Of a stretch of DNA of 64,000 nt, positions 7,681-20,359 are shown in pieces. Each line of letters begins with the position of its first letter. The first letter of the stretch is position 1. Below the pieces are notes generated by a model, which was not told where the DNA came from, searched no databases, and saw only the letters and a program-made list of their open reading frames with translations. The translations under genes and the position numbers were made by a program. This stretch comes from Paenacidovorax monticola. GTDB lineage: Bacteria; Pseudomonadota; Gammaproteobacteria; Burkholderiales; Burkholderiaceae_C. The DNA lies in assembly GCF_014489595.1 (NCBI RefSeq), contig NZ_CP060790.1, positions 1,550,001 through 1,614,000 on the forward strand, given 5' to 3'.

Positions 7681-8196
7681 TCAGTCCAGCAGCTTCTGCA
7701 GGAACTGCGCCTGCCCCATGGCAGGGTCCAGCGCATAGCCGGCAAAGCCCTCGCGCTCGTAGGCTCGCATGGCAGGCGTATTGCCCTCGAGCACCTCCAG
7801 CGTGAGCTTGCAGGCCCCCCGCTGGCGCGCCAGCTCCTCCACGAGCGCGAACATCTTCTGCGCCACGCGCTGGCCGCGCCAGCCCGGCAGCACCGCCACG
7901 TCGTGGATGTTGACCAGCGGGCGGCAGGCGAAGGTGGAGAAGCCCTCGAAGCAGTTGACGAGGCCCACCGCCTGCTCGGGAGCGCCCTCGCCGGCCTGGG
8001 CCCAGGCCATGACGCTGAACGCGTGCGGACGCTGGCGCAGGGCCTCGGCCAGTTGCGTTTTCACCTCATCGCGCAGCGGCGTGCCGCCGCCTGTGGGATC
8101 GCTCGCATAGCTGTCCAGCAGCGCCACGAGCGCCTGCGCCTCGCGCGGGTCGGCATAGTCCACGGGGCGCACGGTGACGGTCGGAGAAGTCGTCAT
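7681..8196 (-). CDS. GNAT-family N-acetyltransferase
   Basis: A 171-residue single-domain acetyltransferase. The acetyl-CoA binding motif A is visible as VNIHDVAVLPGWRGQRVAQKMFALVEELAR (the R-G-Q-R-V-A form of the pyrophosphate loop, about residues 95-125), followed by motif B in LEVLEGNTPAMRAYEREGF. The substrate cannot be read from sequence. It is downstream of glmM on the same strand but separated by about 115 bp with no obvious terminator, so it may or may not belong to that transcript. Confidence 0.82.
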   Translation of the reverse strand: MTTSPTVTVRPVDYADPREAQALVALLDSYASDPTGGGTPLRDEVKTQLAEALRQRPHAFSVMAWAQAGEGAPEQAVGLVNCFEGFSTFACRPLVNIHDVAVLPGWRGQRVAQKMFALVEELARQRGACKLTLEVLEGNTPAMRAYEREGFAGYALDPAMGQAQFLQKLLD

Positions 8197-8312
8197 GAAC
8201 CAGGATTCCTTGAAAAGAGCATCGCGGCAGCCAGCGCCGCTTGGTAAGGACAGGGTTGCGGGCCAGCTGGCATCGTGCCGCGCGCTGGCCCTTCAGGGAG
8301 GGAGGAAAGGCC

Positions 8313-9647
8313 TCAGCCCGCGCGGGCGGCATCCACCAGGCGCTGGGCGCAGTGGTTGGCCTGGGCAGCGTCGCGCGCCTCGACCATCACGCGCAGCAGG
8401 GGCTCGGTGCCGCTGGCGCGGATGAGCACGCGGCCGGCATCGCCCAGCTCGGCTTCCACGGCCCGCGTGGTGTCCGCCAGCAGGGTGTTGGCCTTCCAGT
8501 CCTGCCCCGGTGCCAGGCGCACATTGAGCAGCACCTGCGGAAACAGGGCCACCCCTGCCAGCTGCTGCGCCAGCGTCTGGCCGCTGCGCACACAGGCCTG
8601 CAGCACCTGCAGCGCACTGACCAGGCCATCGCCCGTGGTGTGGCGGTCCAGCGCCAACAGGTGCCCGGAGCCTTCGCCCCCCAGCACCCAGCGGTGGCGC
8701 GCCAGCTCTTCGAGCACATAGCGGTCTCCCACCTTGGCGCGCACGAACTGCACGCCGCGCGCCTTCAGCGCCAGCTCCACGGCCATGTTGGTCATGAGCG
8801 TGCCCACCACGCCGGGCACATGCTCGTCGCGGCCCATGCGGTCGGCCACCATCACGTAGAGCAGCTCGTCGCCGTTGTAGAGGCGCCCCGCGGCATCGAC
8901 CATCTGCAGCCGGTCGGCGTCGCCATCGAGCGCGATGCCGTAGTCGGCATGGTTGGCGCGCACCGCGCGCACCAGCGCCTCGGGGTGCGTGGCGCCCACC
9001 TCGTGGTTGATGTTGAGCCCGTCGGGCGCGCAACCGATGGCCAGCACCTCGGCACCCAGTTCGTGGAACACCTTGGGAGCGATGTGGTACGCCGCGCCAT
9101 GCGCCGCGTCCACCACGATCTTGAGCCCCTTGAGGGTCAGGTCCTGCGCGAAGGTGCTCTTGCAGAACTCGATGTAGCGCCCGGCCGCGTCGTCGAGCCG
9201 CCGCGCCTTGCCGAGCGTGGCCGAGTCGGCCCAGACGGGCGGCTCGTCCAGCGCGGTCTCCACGGCCTGCTCCCAGGCGTCGGGAAGCTTGCTGCCCTGC
9301 GCACTGAAGAACTTGATGCCGTTGTCGGGGTATGGATTGTGGCTGGCACTGATGACCACGCCCAGGCTGGCGCGCTGCGCACGCGTGAGGTAGGCCACGC
9401 CCGGCGTGGGCAGGGGCCCGAGCAGCACCACGTCCACGCCGGCCGAATTGAAGCCCGACTCCAGCGCGCTTTCGAGCATGTAGCCCGAGATGCGCGTGTC
9501 CTTGCCGATCAGCACCGTGGGTCGTGCTTCGGTGCGCTTGAGCACACGCCCCACGGCATGGGCCAGGCGCAGCACGAAGTCCGGGGTGATCGGGGCCTGA
9601 CCCACCGTGCCACGGATGCCGTCGGTACCAAAGTATTTGCGCGTCAT
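8313..9647 (-). CDS. glmM: Phosphoglucosamine mutase
   Basis: A 444-residue GlmM, the usual length, interconverting glucosamine-6-phosphate and glucosamine-1-phosphate for UDP-GlcNAc, peptidoglycan and lipid A synthesis. It begins with YFGTDGIRG. The catalytic phosphoserine loop is [19 protein letters not shown], the metal-binding loop is [11 protein letters not shown], and the sugar loop GGEGSGHLL follows. The ATG is preceded by GAGGAGAA. In the repaired folP frame the folP TGA overlaps this ATG as ATGA, so folP and glmM form a translationally coupled pair, as in many proteobacteria. Confidence 0.97.
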   Translation of the reverse strand: MTRKYFGTDGIRGTVGQAPITPDFVLRLAHAVGRVLKRTEARPTVLIGKDTRISGYMLESALESGFNSAGVDVVLLGPLPTPGVAYLTRAQRASLGVVISASHNPYPDNGIKFFSAQGSKLPDAWEQAVETALDEPPVWADSATLGKARRLDDAAGRYIEFCKSTFAQDLTLKGLKIVVDAAHGAAYHIAPKVFHELGAEVLAIGCAPDGLNINHEVGATHPEALVRAVRANHADYGIALDGDADRLQMVDAAGRLYNGDELLYVMVADRMGRDEHVPGVVGTLMTNMAVELALKARGVQFVRAKVGDRYVLEELARHRWVLGGEGSGHLLALDRHTTGDGLVSALQVLQACVRSGQTLAQQLAGVALFPQVLLNVRLAPGQDWKANTLLADTTRAVEAELGDAGRVLIRASGTEPLLRVMVEARDAAQANHCAQRLVDAARAG

Positions 9648-10530
9648 TTGGGGGTTCTCCTCGTTGTGGGCCGGGCGCAGGGCTTGCCGCCGCCACCGGG
9701 CTCTGTTGCTGCATGGCGCGCCACACGGCCAGCGCGGCCACGGTCTCGCGGACATCGTGCACGCGCACGACGCGGGCGCCACGCTCCACGGCCAACACAG
9801 CCGCGGCCACGCTGGGCGCAAGGCGCTGGTCCACGTCCAGCCCCGTCACGCTGCCCAGGGACGATTTGCGCGACCAGCCCGCGAGCAGCGGATAGCCCAG
9901 GGCCAGCAGCTCCTCTTGCCGCGCAAGCAGCGCGAAGTTCTGCTCCACAGTCTTGCCGAAGCCGATGCCGTAGTCCAGCACGATGCGGCTCTTCTCGACC
10001 CCCTGCGCCTGCAGGGACTGCGCAGACTGCTCCAGAAATGTGAGCACCTGCGCGACGACGTCGCCCTCCATGGGCGCCGTCTGCATGGTCTGCGGGTCGC
10101 GGTGCATGTGCATCAGGCACACGCCGCAGCCCGGGTGGCGCGCCACCACATCGGCTGCGCCGGGCAGGCGCAGCGCCCAGATGTCGTTGACGATGTCGGC
10201 GCCCAGGTCCAGAGTGGCCTGCATCACCTCGGGCTTGTAGGTATCGACCGAGACCGGTACCCCCAGCCGAACGGCCTCGCGCACCAGCGGCAGCACGCGG
10301 GCCAGCTCTTCATCGAGCGGCACGGCCGGGCTGCCGGGGCGCGTAGATTCGCCGCCGATATCGAGGATGTCGGCACCGTCCTGCAGCAGCTGCTCGCAAT
10401 GGCGCAGCGCCGCCAGCGTGCCCGCGTGCCGGCCGCCGTCCGAGAACGAATCGGGCGTGACGTTGACGATCCCCATGACCTGGGGACGCGACAGGTCGAT
10501 CGCGAAGCGGGAGGTGTGCCAGAGCATCAT
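9644..10530 (-). CDS. folP: Dihydropteroate synthase (frame broken near the 3' end by an apparent one-base deletion)
   Basis: Makes 7,8-dihydropteroate from dihydropterin pyrophosphate and p-aminobenzoate. Signatures are [17 protein letters not shown] at the N-terminus, [16 protein letters not shown], the DYGIGFGKT loop and the GWSRKSSLG loop, then VRVHDV. The frame as given has no stop and runs on out of frame through glmM. Adding one base to the run of five G on the plus strand (9650-9654) gives a protein of about 295 residues ending in PPK with a TGA that overlaps the glmM ATG. I take ATGATG at 10530/10527 as the start rather than the GTG at 10563. Follows ftsH. Confidence 0.9.
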
Positions 10531-10609
10531 GGAGCTGGGGAAAGGGGTGGGCACGCGCTGCACGAAAAACGGGGCACTAGGCCCCGTGGATCGCGTGCGG
10601 CGAGTGGTC

Positions 10610-12530
10610 TCAGGCCGCCGACGGCGTCGGATCGGGCTTCACGGCGGGGGAGCCGCCGCTCGGGCCGTCGCCGCCCGACGAGGGCGTACGCGGCGTCCAG
10701 TCCTTGGGCGGACGGGGCTCGCGGCCGGCCATGATGTCGTCGAGCTGCTCGGCGTCGATGGTCTCCCATTCGAGCATGGCCTTGGCCATGGCGTGCATCT
10801 TGTCGGCATGCTCCTCGATGAGGCGGCGGGCCAGGGCGTACTGCTCGTCGATGATGCGGCGCACCTCAGCATCGACCTTCTGCATGGTCTGCTCGCTCAT
10901 GTTGGTGGTCTTGGTGACCGAGCGGCCCAGGAACACTTCACCTTCGTTCTCGGCGTAGACCATGGGGCCCAGCGCGTCCGTCATGCCGTAGCGCATGACC
11001 ATGTCGCGCGCAATGTGCGTGGCACGCTCGAAGTCGTTGCTCGCGCCCGTGGTCATCTGGTTCATGAACACTTCCTCGGCAATGCGGCCGCCGAAGAGCA
11101 TGGCGATCTGGTTCAGCATGTACTCCTTGTCGTAGGAGTAGCGGTCCTTCTCGGGCAGGCTCATGGTCACGCCCAGGGCACGGCCGCGCGGGATGATGGT
11201 GACCTTGTGCACCGGATCGCACTTGGGCAGCAGCTTGCCGATGAGGGCGTGGCCGGCCTCGTGGTAGGCCGTGTTGCGGCGCTCTTCCTCGGGCATGACC
11301 ATGCTCTTGCGCTCGGGGCCCATGATGATCTTGTCCTTGGCCTTCTCGAAGTCCTGCATCTCCACGGTGCGCGCATTGCGGCGCGCGGCCATGAGGGCGG
11401 CTTCATTGCACAGGTTGGCTAGGTCGGCACCGCTCATGCCGGGCGTGCCGCGCGCGATGACGGCGGGGTTCACGTCCTGGCCCACGGGGATCTTGCGCAT
11501 GTGCACGTTCAGGATCTGCTCGCGGCCGCGGATGTCGGGCAGCGTCACATAGACTTGGCGGTCAAAGCGGCCCGGGCGCAGCAGCGCGGCGTCCAGGATG
11601 TCGGGGCGGTTGGTGGCGGCCACCACGATCACGCCCAGGTTGGTCTCGAAGCCGTCCATCTCTACGAGCATCTGGTTCAGCGTCTGCTCGCGCTCGTCGT
11701 TGCCCCCCCCAGGCCGGCGCCACGCTGGCGGCCCACGGCGTCGATTTCATCGATGAAGATGATGCAGGGGGCGTTCTTCTTGGCGTTCTCGAACATGTCG
11801 CGCACGCGGGCCGCGCCCACGCCGACAAACATTTCCACGAAGTCGGAGCCAGAGATGCTGAAGAACGGTACCTTGGCCTCGCCGGCGATGGACTTGGCCA
11901 GCAGCGTCTTGCCGGTGCCCGGGGGCCGACCAGCAGCAGGCCGCGCGGAATGCGGCCGCCGAGCTTCTGGAACTTCTGCGGGTCCTTCAGGAAGTCCACG
12001 ACTTCCTTGACCTCTTCCTTGGCCTCGTCGCAGCCGGCGACGTCGGCGAAGGTGACGGTGTTGTTGTTCTCGTCGAGCATGCGCGCCTTCGACTTGCCGA
12101 AGCTGAACGCGCCGCCCTTGCCGCCGCCCTGCATCTGTCGCATGAAGTAGACCCACACGCCGATCAGCAGCAGCATGGGGCCCCAGCTCACGAGCAGGGT
12201 CATGAGCAGCGAACCTTCCTCGCGCGGCTTCACGTCGAACTTGACGTTGTTGTTGATCAGGTCGCCGATCAGGCCACGGTCCAGGTAGGTGGCCGTGGTG
12301 CGGATCTTGCGGTCGTCGGTCGTGGTCGCGACGATTTCCGTGCCGCCGCCCTGGCCTTCCTGGATCACCGCGCTCTTGATGCGGTTGCTGCGAACCTCGT
12401 CCAGGAACTCCGAATACGCCATGTGGCCCGCGCTAGCGCCTGCCCGGGTGTCAAACTGTTTGAACACCGTGAACAGCACCATGGCAATGACCAGCCACAC
12501 GGCAATTTTTGAAAACCACTGATTGTTCAA
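10610..12530 (-). CDS. ftsH: ATP-dependent zinc metalloprotease FtsH (two apparent one-base deletions)
   Basis: Membrane-anchored AAA+ protease that degrades LpxC, sigma-32 and damaged membrane proteins. Order: TM1 (about residues 8-26), periplasmic domain, TM2 (about 107-130), AAA domain with [13 protein letters not shown], Walker [14 protein letters not shown], Walker [11 protein letters not shown], then the protease domain with zinc site HEAGH. The frame is lost twice: at five G (11921-11925) inside Walker A, and at eight C (11703-11710) after [10 protein letters not shown]. One extra base at each restores a 640-residue protein of normal length. The start is TTG at 12530 behind a GGAG site, encoding the conserved [10 protein letters not shown] heat-shock-type promoter lies 50-75 bp upstream. 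Confidence 0.96.
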
Positions 12531-12578
12531 GCGGGGCTCCAGAAACTAAGGGAATCGGTCACAAGGGTGTCATGACCC

Positions 12579-12606
12579 AATTGGGGCCCATTTTAGGTGT
12601 TTCAAG
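12579..12606 (-). promoter_or_regulatory. Sigma-32 (RpoH)-type promoter of ftsH
   Basis: On the minus strand CTTGAAA (12606-12600) is followed after 13 bases by CCCCAATT (12586-12579), very close to the RpoH consensus CTTGAAA-N13/17-CCCCATNT. The implied transcription start lies near 12572, about 40 nt before the ftsH TTG. FtsH is a classical RpoH target. Confidence 0.72.
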
Positions 12607-12659
12607 CCAAAACCCGCCCCTTTACCCTAGCAGCGGCCATGGGCACCGCGCGGGCTTTG

Positions 12660-12706
12660 CCGGGGTAAATCGGGCGGATTTGCGCAAGGACAAGGATTTA
12701 CCCCGG
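12660..12706. repeat. Inverted repeat spanning the rlmE stop codon
   Basis: CCGGGGTAAAT (12660-12670) and ATTTACCCCGG (12696-12706) are perfect 11-bp arms separated by 25 bases. The right arm contains the rlmE TAA. No T-run follows on either strand, so this may be a transcript-stabilising or Rho-associated 3' structure rather than an intrinsic terminator. Confidence 0.5.
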
Positions 12707-13360
12707 ATTCTTCAGGCCAATGCCGACCAGAAAGGTCTCGGACGATTTGTCGCGCGACGCCTTGGGCTTGATCGGCTTGACAACCTTGAAGGTGTCCTTG
12801 AACAGCTGCACGAGTTGCGTATAGCCGCTGCCGTGGAACAGTTTGACCACCAGGGCCCCCTCGGGCTTCATGTGGTGGCCGGCAAAATCCACGGCCAGCT
12901 CGATCAGATGGGCGATGCGCGCCGCGTCGATGGAGTCCACCCCCGAGAGATTGGGCGCCATGTCCGACACCACCACGTCCGCCTGACGACCCTGCATGGC
13001 CTCCTGCAACTGCGCGAGCACGCTCTCTTCCCGGAAATCGCCGTGGATGAAGGTCACGCCCTCGATGGGCTCCATGGGCAGCAGGTCCAGCGCGATGATG
13101 GTGCCGTTGAGCTGCCCCACGGCGGCGCCCGCCGGCGACAGGCGCCGGCGCACGTACTGGCTCCAGGCCCCCGGGGTGGAGCCCAGGTCCACCACGGTGT
13201 GGCCGGGCTTGATGAGGCCGAGCTGCTCGTCGATCTCCTTGAGCTTGTAGGCCGCACGCGCGCGGTAGCCGTCCTTCTGGGCGGCTTTCACGTAGGGGTC
13301 GTTGACATGGTCGTTGAGCCACGCCTTGTTGACCTTTTTACTCTTCGTCTTTACTTTCAT
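12698..13360 (-). CDS. rlmE: 23S rRNA (uridine-2'-O-)-methyltransferase RlmE (FtsJ/RrmJ)
   Basis: A 220-residue SAM-dependent methyltransferase that 2'-O-methylates U2552 in the ribosomal A-site loop. It has a basic N-terminus ([14 protein letters not shown]), the SAM motif [14 protein letters not shown], the motif DLLPM, the acidic [11 protein letters not shown] and the KLFHGSGY strand that carries a K of the K-D-K-E tetrad. The rlmE-ftsH order is conserved in proteobacteria and both are heat-shock genes in E. coli. It is divergent from yhbY with only 32 bp between starts. Confidence 0.95.
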   Translation of the reverse strand: MKVKTKSKKVNKAWLNDHVNDPYVKAAQKDGYRARAAYKLKEIDEQLGLIKPGHTVVDLGSTPGAWSQYVRRRLSPAGAAVGQLNGTIIALDLLPMEPIEGVTFIHGDFREESVLAQLQEAMQGRQADVVVSDMAPNLSGVDSIDAARIAHLIELAVDFAGHHMKPEGALVVKLFHGSGYTQLVQLFKDTFKVVKPIKPKASRDKSSETFLVGIGLKNPG

Positions 13361-13392
13361 CCTGATTTCGTCCTCACGGGATAATACGGCCC

Positions 13393-13866
13393 ATGCCCCA
13401 AATCCAACTGACTCCCGCCGAGCGCCGGGAACACCGCGCCAACGCCCACCACCTGGACCCCGTGGTCCTGATCGGCGGCGACGGCCTCACGCCCGCCGTG
13501 CAGAAGGAGGTCAATGCCGCCCTGAACGCGCACGGCCTGATCAAGGTGCGCGTGTTCGGCGACGACCGCGCCGCGCGCGAGGCCATGTACCAGCAACTGG
13601 CCACCGACCTGAACGCGGCCCCCATCCAGCACATCGGCAAGCTGCTCGTGCTCTGGCGCCCCATCCCCCCCAAGGAGAAGACCGTTGACGAGGACCGCAA
13701 GCCCGGCCCGCGCGACGTGAAGGTGCTCAAGTTCAGCAAGCGCGGCGGCCAGCGCCCCGAGGTCAAGCAACTGCGCGTGCTTGGCAACCAGCGCCTCACG
13801 CCCGGCGGCCAGATCAAGCGCGCCAAGCCCAAGCAGAAGTCCGTCAAGAAACGCCAGGCCGACTGA
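13393..13866 (+). CDS. yhbY: CRS1-YhbY domain ribosome-associated RNA-binding protein
   Basis: A 157-residue protein with the CRM/YhbY fold in residues 1-95: [29 protein letters not shown] (the GxxG RNA-binding loop), and [15 protein letters not shown]. The basic C-terminal extension (about 100-157, ending in KQKSVKKRQ) is longer than in the 97-residue E. coli protein. YhbY associates with pre-50S subunits. A -10-like GATAAT at 13380-13385 ends only 7 bp before the ATG and there is no Shine-Dalgarno sequence, so the mRNA may be leaderless or nearly so. Confidence 0.88.
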   Translation: MPQIQLTPAERREHRANAHHLDPVVLIGGDGLTPAVQKEVNAALNAHGLIKVRVFGDDRAAREAMYQQLATDLNAAPIQHIGKLLVLWRPIPPKEKTVDEDRKPGPRDVKVLKFSKRGGQRPEVKQLRVLGNQRLTPGGQIKRAKPKQKSVKKRQAD

Positions 13867-13871
13867 CGCCC

Positions 13872-14624
13872 ATGAGCGCTCCCTCGCCCGCCACGGCGCG
13901 CCAGCGCCATGTGATCTGCATGAAATGGGGCACGAAATACGGCCCCGAATACGTCAACCGGCTCTACGCCATGGTGCGCCGCCACCTGAGCGGCGCGTTC
14001 AACTTCGTCTGCCTCACCGACGACGCCACGGGCATTCGCCCCGAGGTGCAGTGCCTGCCCATTCCGCCGCTGGACCTGCCGCCCGGCATCCCCGAGCGTG
14101 GCTGGACCAAGCTGGCCACTTTCAGCGCCGACCTGCATGGACTCCAGGGCACGGCCCTGTTCCTCGACGTGGACGTCGTGGTGGTCGGGCCGCTGGACGA
14201 TTTTTTCACGCAGCCCGGCGAATTTCTCATCATCCACGATTACAAGCGCCCCTGGCGCATCACCGGCAATTCGTCGGTGTACCGCTTCGAGCTGGGCGCG
14301 CACCCGGACGTGCTGGAGTACTTCCGCGGCCACTTCGACGAGATCCGCCGCCAGTTCCGCAACGAGCAGGCCTACCTGTCGGATGTCCTGCACAAGCAGG
14401 GCAAGCTGCGGTACTGGCCCTCGGCCTGGTGCCCCAGCTTCAAGTACCACGGCATCCCGCGCTGGCCCACCAACTACTGGAAGGCCCCCTTCGTGCCCGA
14501 AGGCGCTCGCATCGTGATCTTCCACGGGGAATGCAACCCGCCCGACGCGCTGGCCGGGCGCCGCAACCGGCGCTTCCGGCATATCGAACCGGCCACCTGG
14601 GTGGCCGAGCATTGGCGCGAGTGA
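13872..14624 (+). CDS. GT-A-type glycosyltransferase family protein
   Basis: A 250-residue cytoplasmic protein starting 6 bp after the yhbY stop. The N-terminal HVICMKWGTKYGPEYVNRLYAMV segment and the DVDVVVVGPL motif (DxD at residues 99-101) are those of small GT-A-fold glycosyltransferases, in which DxD binds the metal and nucleotide sugar. Later conserved blocks are FRNEQAYLSDVLH and WPSAWCPSFKYHG, then IVIFHGECNPPDAL. Donor and acceptor are unknown. No membrane helix is seen. It probably shares a transcript with yhbY. Confidence 0.75.
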   Translation: MSAPSPATARQRHVICMKWGTKYGPEYVNRLYAMVRRHLSGAFNFVCLTDDATGIRPEVQCLPIPPLDLPPGIPERGWTKLATFSADLHGLQGTALFLDVDVVVVGPLDDFFTQPGEFLIIHDYKRPWRITGNSSVYRFELGAHPDVLEYFRGHFDEIRRQFRNEQAYLSDVLHKQGKLRYWPSAWCPSFKYHGIPRWPTNYWKAPFVPEGARIVIFHGECNPPDALAGRRNRRFRHIEPATWVAEHWRE

Positions 14625-14641
14625 ACGGCCGCCGGCGCCGC

Positions 14642-15049
14642 TCAGCGCCGCGCCGTGCGCCACAGCGTGGCCAGGGCGCACAGCCACTGCAGCGCATACA
14701 TCACGCTGCCCACGCTGTGCCATAGCCGCAGGTCCTGGCGCGCCACGATGCGCGGCGCCACGCCGAACTGCACCAGCAGCGCCAGCAACAAACCGCTCAC
14801 CACAAAAACCATGGCCGCCTGCGCCCAGGGCTCCTGCGCCTCGGCGTGCTTGCACCTGGACAGCACCAGCAGGGCCACGCAGCAGGCCACCGAGACCCAG
14901 GTCTGCGCCTCGAACAGCTTCGCTGCCATCTGGCCCGCCTGGGCGGGTGTGGGCAGGTGCGCGAACAGCATGGGCACCACCATGAAGCCCACGGCGCTCA
15001 GGCTGCCCCACCAGAGCGCGGCGGCCAGCACGGGCAAACGGTCGCGCAT
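14642..15049 (-). CDS. DUF4149 integral membrane protein
   Basis: A 135-residue inner-membrane protein with four predicted hydrophobic segments (about residues 6-30, 48-65, 76-95, 105-130). The N-terminal LPVLAAALWWGSLSAVGFMVVPMLFAHLP and the second-helix region are typical of DUF4149. Function unknown. It lies 12 bp after greA on the same strand, so it is probably the last gene of carA-carB-greA-DUF4149. Convergent with the glycosyltransferase gene. Confidence 0.82.
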   Translation of the reverse strand: MRDRLPVLAAALWWGSLSAVGFMVVPMLFAHLPTPAQAGQMAAKLFEAQTWVSVACCVALLVLSRCKHAEAQEPWAQAAMVFVVSGLLLALLVQFGVAPRIVARQDLRLWHSVGSVMYALQWLCALATLWRTARR

Positions 15050-15060
15050 GGCCCGGTGCC

Positions 15061-15537
15061 TCAGATGTAGCTGACGGCCACCACTTCGTAGCGGCGCACG
15101 CCGCCCGGTGCCTGCACTTCGGCTGTGTCGCCCTCCTCCTTGCCGATCAGCGCACGCGCGATCGGGCTGGAGACGTTGATCAGGCCCAGCTTCAGGTCGG
15201 CCTCGTCCTCGCCCACGATCTGGTACTTCACGGCATCGCCGGTGTCCTCGTCCTCCAGCTCCACCGTGGCGCCGAACACGACCTTGCCGCCCGCGTCGAG
15301 CGCGGCGGGGTCGATGACCTGGGCCGCCGACAGCTTGCCCTCCACTTCCTGGATGCGGCCTTCGATGAAGCCCTGGCGGTCCTTGGCGGCCTCGTACTCG
15401 GCGTTTTCGCTGAGGTCGCCCTGCGCGCGCGCCTCGGCAATGGCATTGATCACGGCAGGCCGGTCGACGGTCTTGAGGCGGTGCAGCTCCTCCTTGAGCT
15501 TTTCCGCGCCGCGCTTGGTGATGGGAATGGTGGCCAT
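15061..15537 (-). CDS. greA: Transcription elongation factor GreA
   Basis: A 158-residue GreA that binds the RNA polymerase secondary channel and stimulates cleavage of backtracked RNA. The N-terminal coiled coil (residues about 8-75) carries the acidic tip ([20 protein letters not shown]), with the catalytic D and E of DLSENAEYE. The C-terminal FKBP-like domain ends in [11 protein letters not shown]. Length is canonical. Downstream of carB but separated from it by a strong hairpin terminator. Confidence 0.97.
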   Translation of the reverse strand: MATIPITKRGAEKLKEELHRLKTVDRPAVINAIAEARAQGDLSENAEYEAAKDRQGFIEGRIQEVEGKLSAAQVIDPAALDAGGKVVFGATVELEDEDTGDAVKYQIVGEDEADLKLGLINVSSPIARALIGKEEGDTAEVQAPGGVRRYEVVAVSYI

Positions 15538-15623
15538 TCAAAAGTCTCCATGGTCAACAAACAGGCCGCGCCCCGCGCGGCCGTCGGGGCCCGGCCTGCA
15601 CGGCCGGGGCGCCCCCAAAAGGG

Positions 15624-15653
15624 AAACCGCCGCGCGTTGCCGCGCGGCGGTTT
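15624..15653 (-). terminator. Intrinsic terminator between carB and greA
   Basis: AAACCGCCGCGCG (15624-15636) and CGCGCGGCGGTTT (15641-15653) form a perfect 13-bp stem with a TTGC loop. In the minus orientation the stem ends in GGTTT and is followed by CCCTTTTGG. It lies 65 bp past the carB stop. greA probably has its own promoter or receives read-through. Confidence 0.75.
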
Positions 15654-15717
15654 CAGTTCAGTGCCGGATTATGCCGCGTTTGGCGGCGTCCGGCTCGGGT
15701 AAAACCCGGCCTGGCTG

Positions 15718-18972
<3,255 letters not shown>

Positions 18973-18973
<1 letters not shown>

Positions 18974-20135
18974 TATTTCTTCTCCATCAGCGCGGTGAAG
19001 CGGTCAAACAGGTAGGCGATGTCGTGCGGACCGGGCGAGGCCTCGGGGTGGCCCTGGAAGCAGAATGCGGGCTTGTCGGTGCGCGCCAGGCCCTGCAGCG
19101 TGCCGTCGAACAGGCTGATGTGCGTGGGGCGCAGCGTGGCGGGCAGCGAGGCCATCTCCACGGCGAAGCCGTGGTTCTGGCTCGTGATGCTCACGCGGCC
19201 GTTGTCCAGGTCCTTCACGGGGTGGTTCGCGCCGTGGTGGCTGTTGTCCATCTTGAAGGTCTTGGCGCCGCTGGCCAGGGCCATGATCTGGTGGCCCAGG
19301 CAGATGCCGAAGGTGGGTACGCCGGCGTCGATGATCTGGCGCACGGCGGCAATGGCGTAGTCGCAGGGCTCCGGGTCGCCAGGGCCGTTGGAGAGGAACA
19401 CGCCGTCGGGGTTCATCGCGAGCACTTCGGCTGCGGGCGTCTGGGCCGGCACCACCGTGAGCTTGCAGCCGCGCTCGGCCAGCATGCGCAGGATGTTCTT
19501 CTTCACGCCGTAGTCGTAGGCCACCACATGGAAGCGCGGGGCGGTCTGCGTGCCGTAGCCCGCGCCCAGTTGCCACTCGGTCTGAGCCCAGGCGTAGGAG
19601 ACGGAAGTGCTCACCACCTTGGCCAGGTCCAGGCCCTTCATGCTGGGGCGGCCTTGGCGGCGGCAATGGCTTCGTCGATGCGTGCCGGGGTCACGGCCTC
19701 GCCGGCCGCCAGACCGACGATGGCGCCGTTCTGCGCGCCCTTCTCACGCAGCAGGCGCGTGAGCTTGCGCGTGTCGATGTTGGCGATCGCCACCGTGTTC
19801 TCGCGCACGAGGTACTGCGACAGCGTCTCGGTCTTGCGGAAGTTGCTGGCCAGCAGGGGCAGGTCCTTGATGATCAGGCCTGCGGCATGGACCTTGTCGG
19901 CCTCGATGTCCTCGCCGTTGACGCCGTAGTTGCCGATGTGCGGATACGTCAGGGTGACGATCTGCTGGCAGTAGCTGGGGTCGGTGAGGATTTCCTGGTA
20001 GCCGGTGATGGCGGTGTTGAACACCACCTCGCCGACGGTGGTGCCGGTGGCACCGATCGAGTTGCCGATAAAGACCGTGCCGTCTGCAAGCGCCAGGATG
20101 GCGGGCGGGAAGGTTCCCTTGAGAGACAAAAGCAC
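18973..20135 (-). CDS. carA: Carbamoyl-phosphate synthase small subunit (one apparent one-base deletion)
   Basis: Glutaminase subunit that feeds ammonia to CarB. The N-terminal CPSase domain ([34 protein letters not shown]) is followed by the class I glutamine amidotransferase domain with the nucleophile elbow GICLGHQ and the catalytic H-x-E in [11 protein letters not shown]. The frame breaks at four G (19645-19648) between AKAAP and MKGLDLAKV; one added base gives 387 residues. The start is GTG at 20135 with GGAGAA upstream. It leads carAB. Confidence 0.95.
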
Positions 20136-20255
20136 TGGGTTCTCCGAATGGTTACGGGTCGCCCGGAGTCCGCAGGAAGACGTTCCTGAGGACTGCTACT
20201 TGTTGGGGAATTGCTTTGGATGCGGCCGGGCGACGTTTTTGCGGGAAAGCCTCCA

Positions 20256-20282
20256 ATTGTAGCCTGCGCGACAGGCGCCTGT
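20256..20282 (-). promoter_or_regulatory. Candidate carA promoter with an overlapping palindrome
   Basis: On the minus strand TACAAT (20261-20256) matches the -10 consensus 5 of 6. The spacer/-35 side contains a perfect 12-bp palindrome ACAGGCGCCTGT (20271-20282). No good -35 hexamer is present at 17 bp. The rest of the 224-bp gap 20136-20359 shows no gene. The 5' leader to the carA GTG would be about 115 nt. Confidence 0.45.
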
Positions 20283-20359
20283 GACGCCTGCCCGTCAATA
20301 TCCCCATGCCGCCCTCACCCTACGCATGCATAGCATCGGCGCCGCCCGAAGGCCGCTGG

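Noticed and set aside
8293..10563. A 756-codon open frame that appears to fuse folP to a long downstream protein
   Set aside because: The second half is glmM read out of frame. One added base at 9650-9654 gives a normal folP ending at the glmM start.
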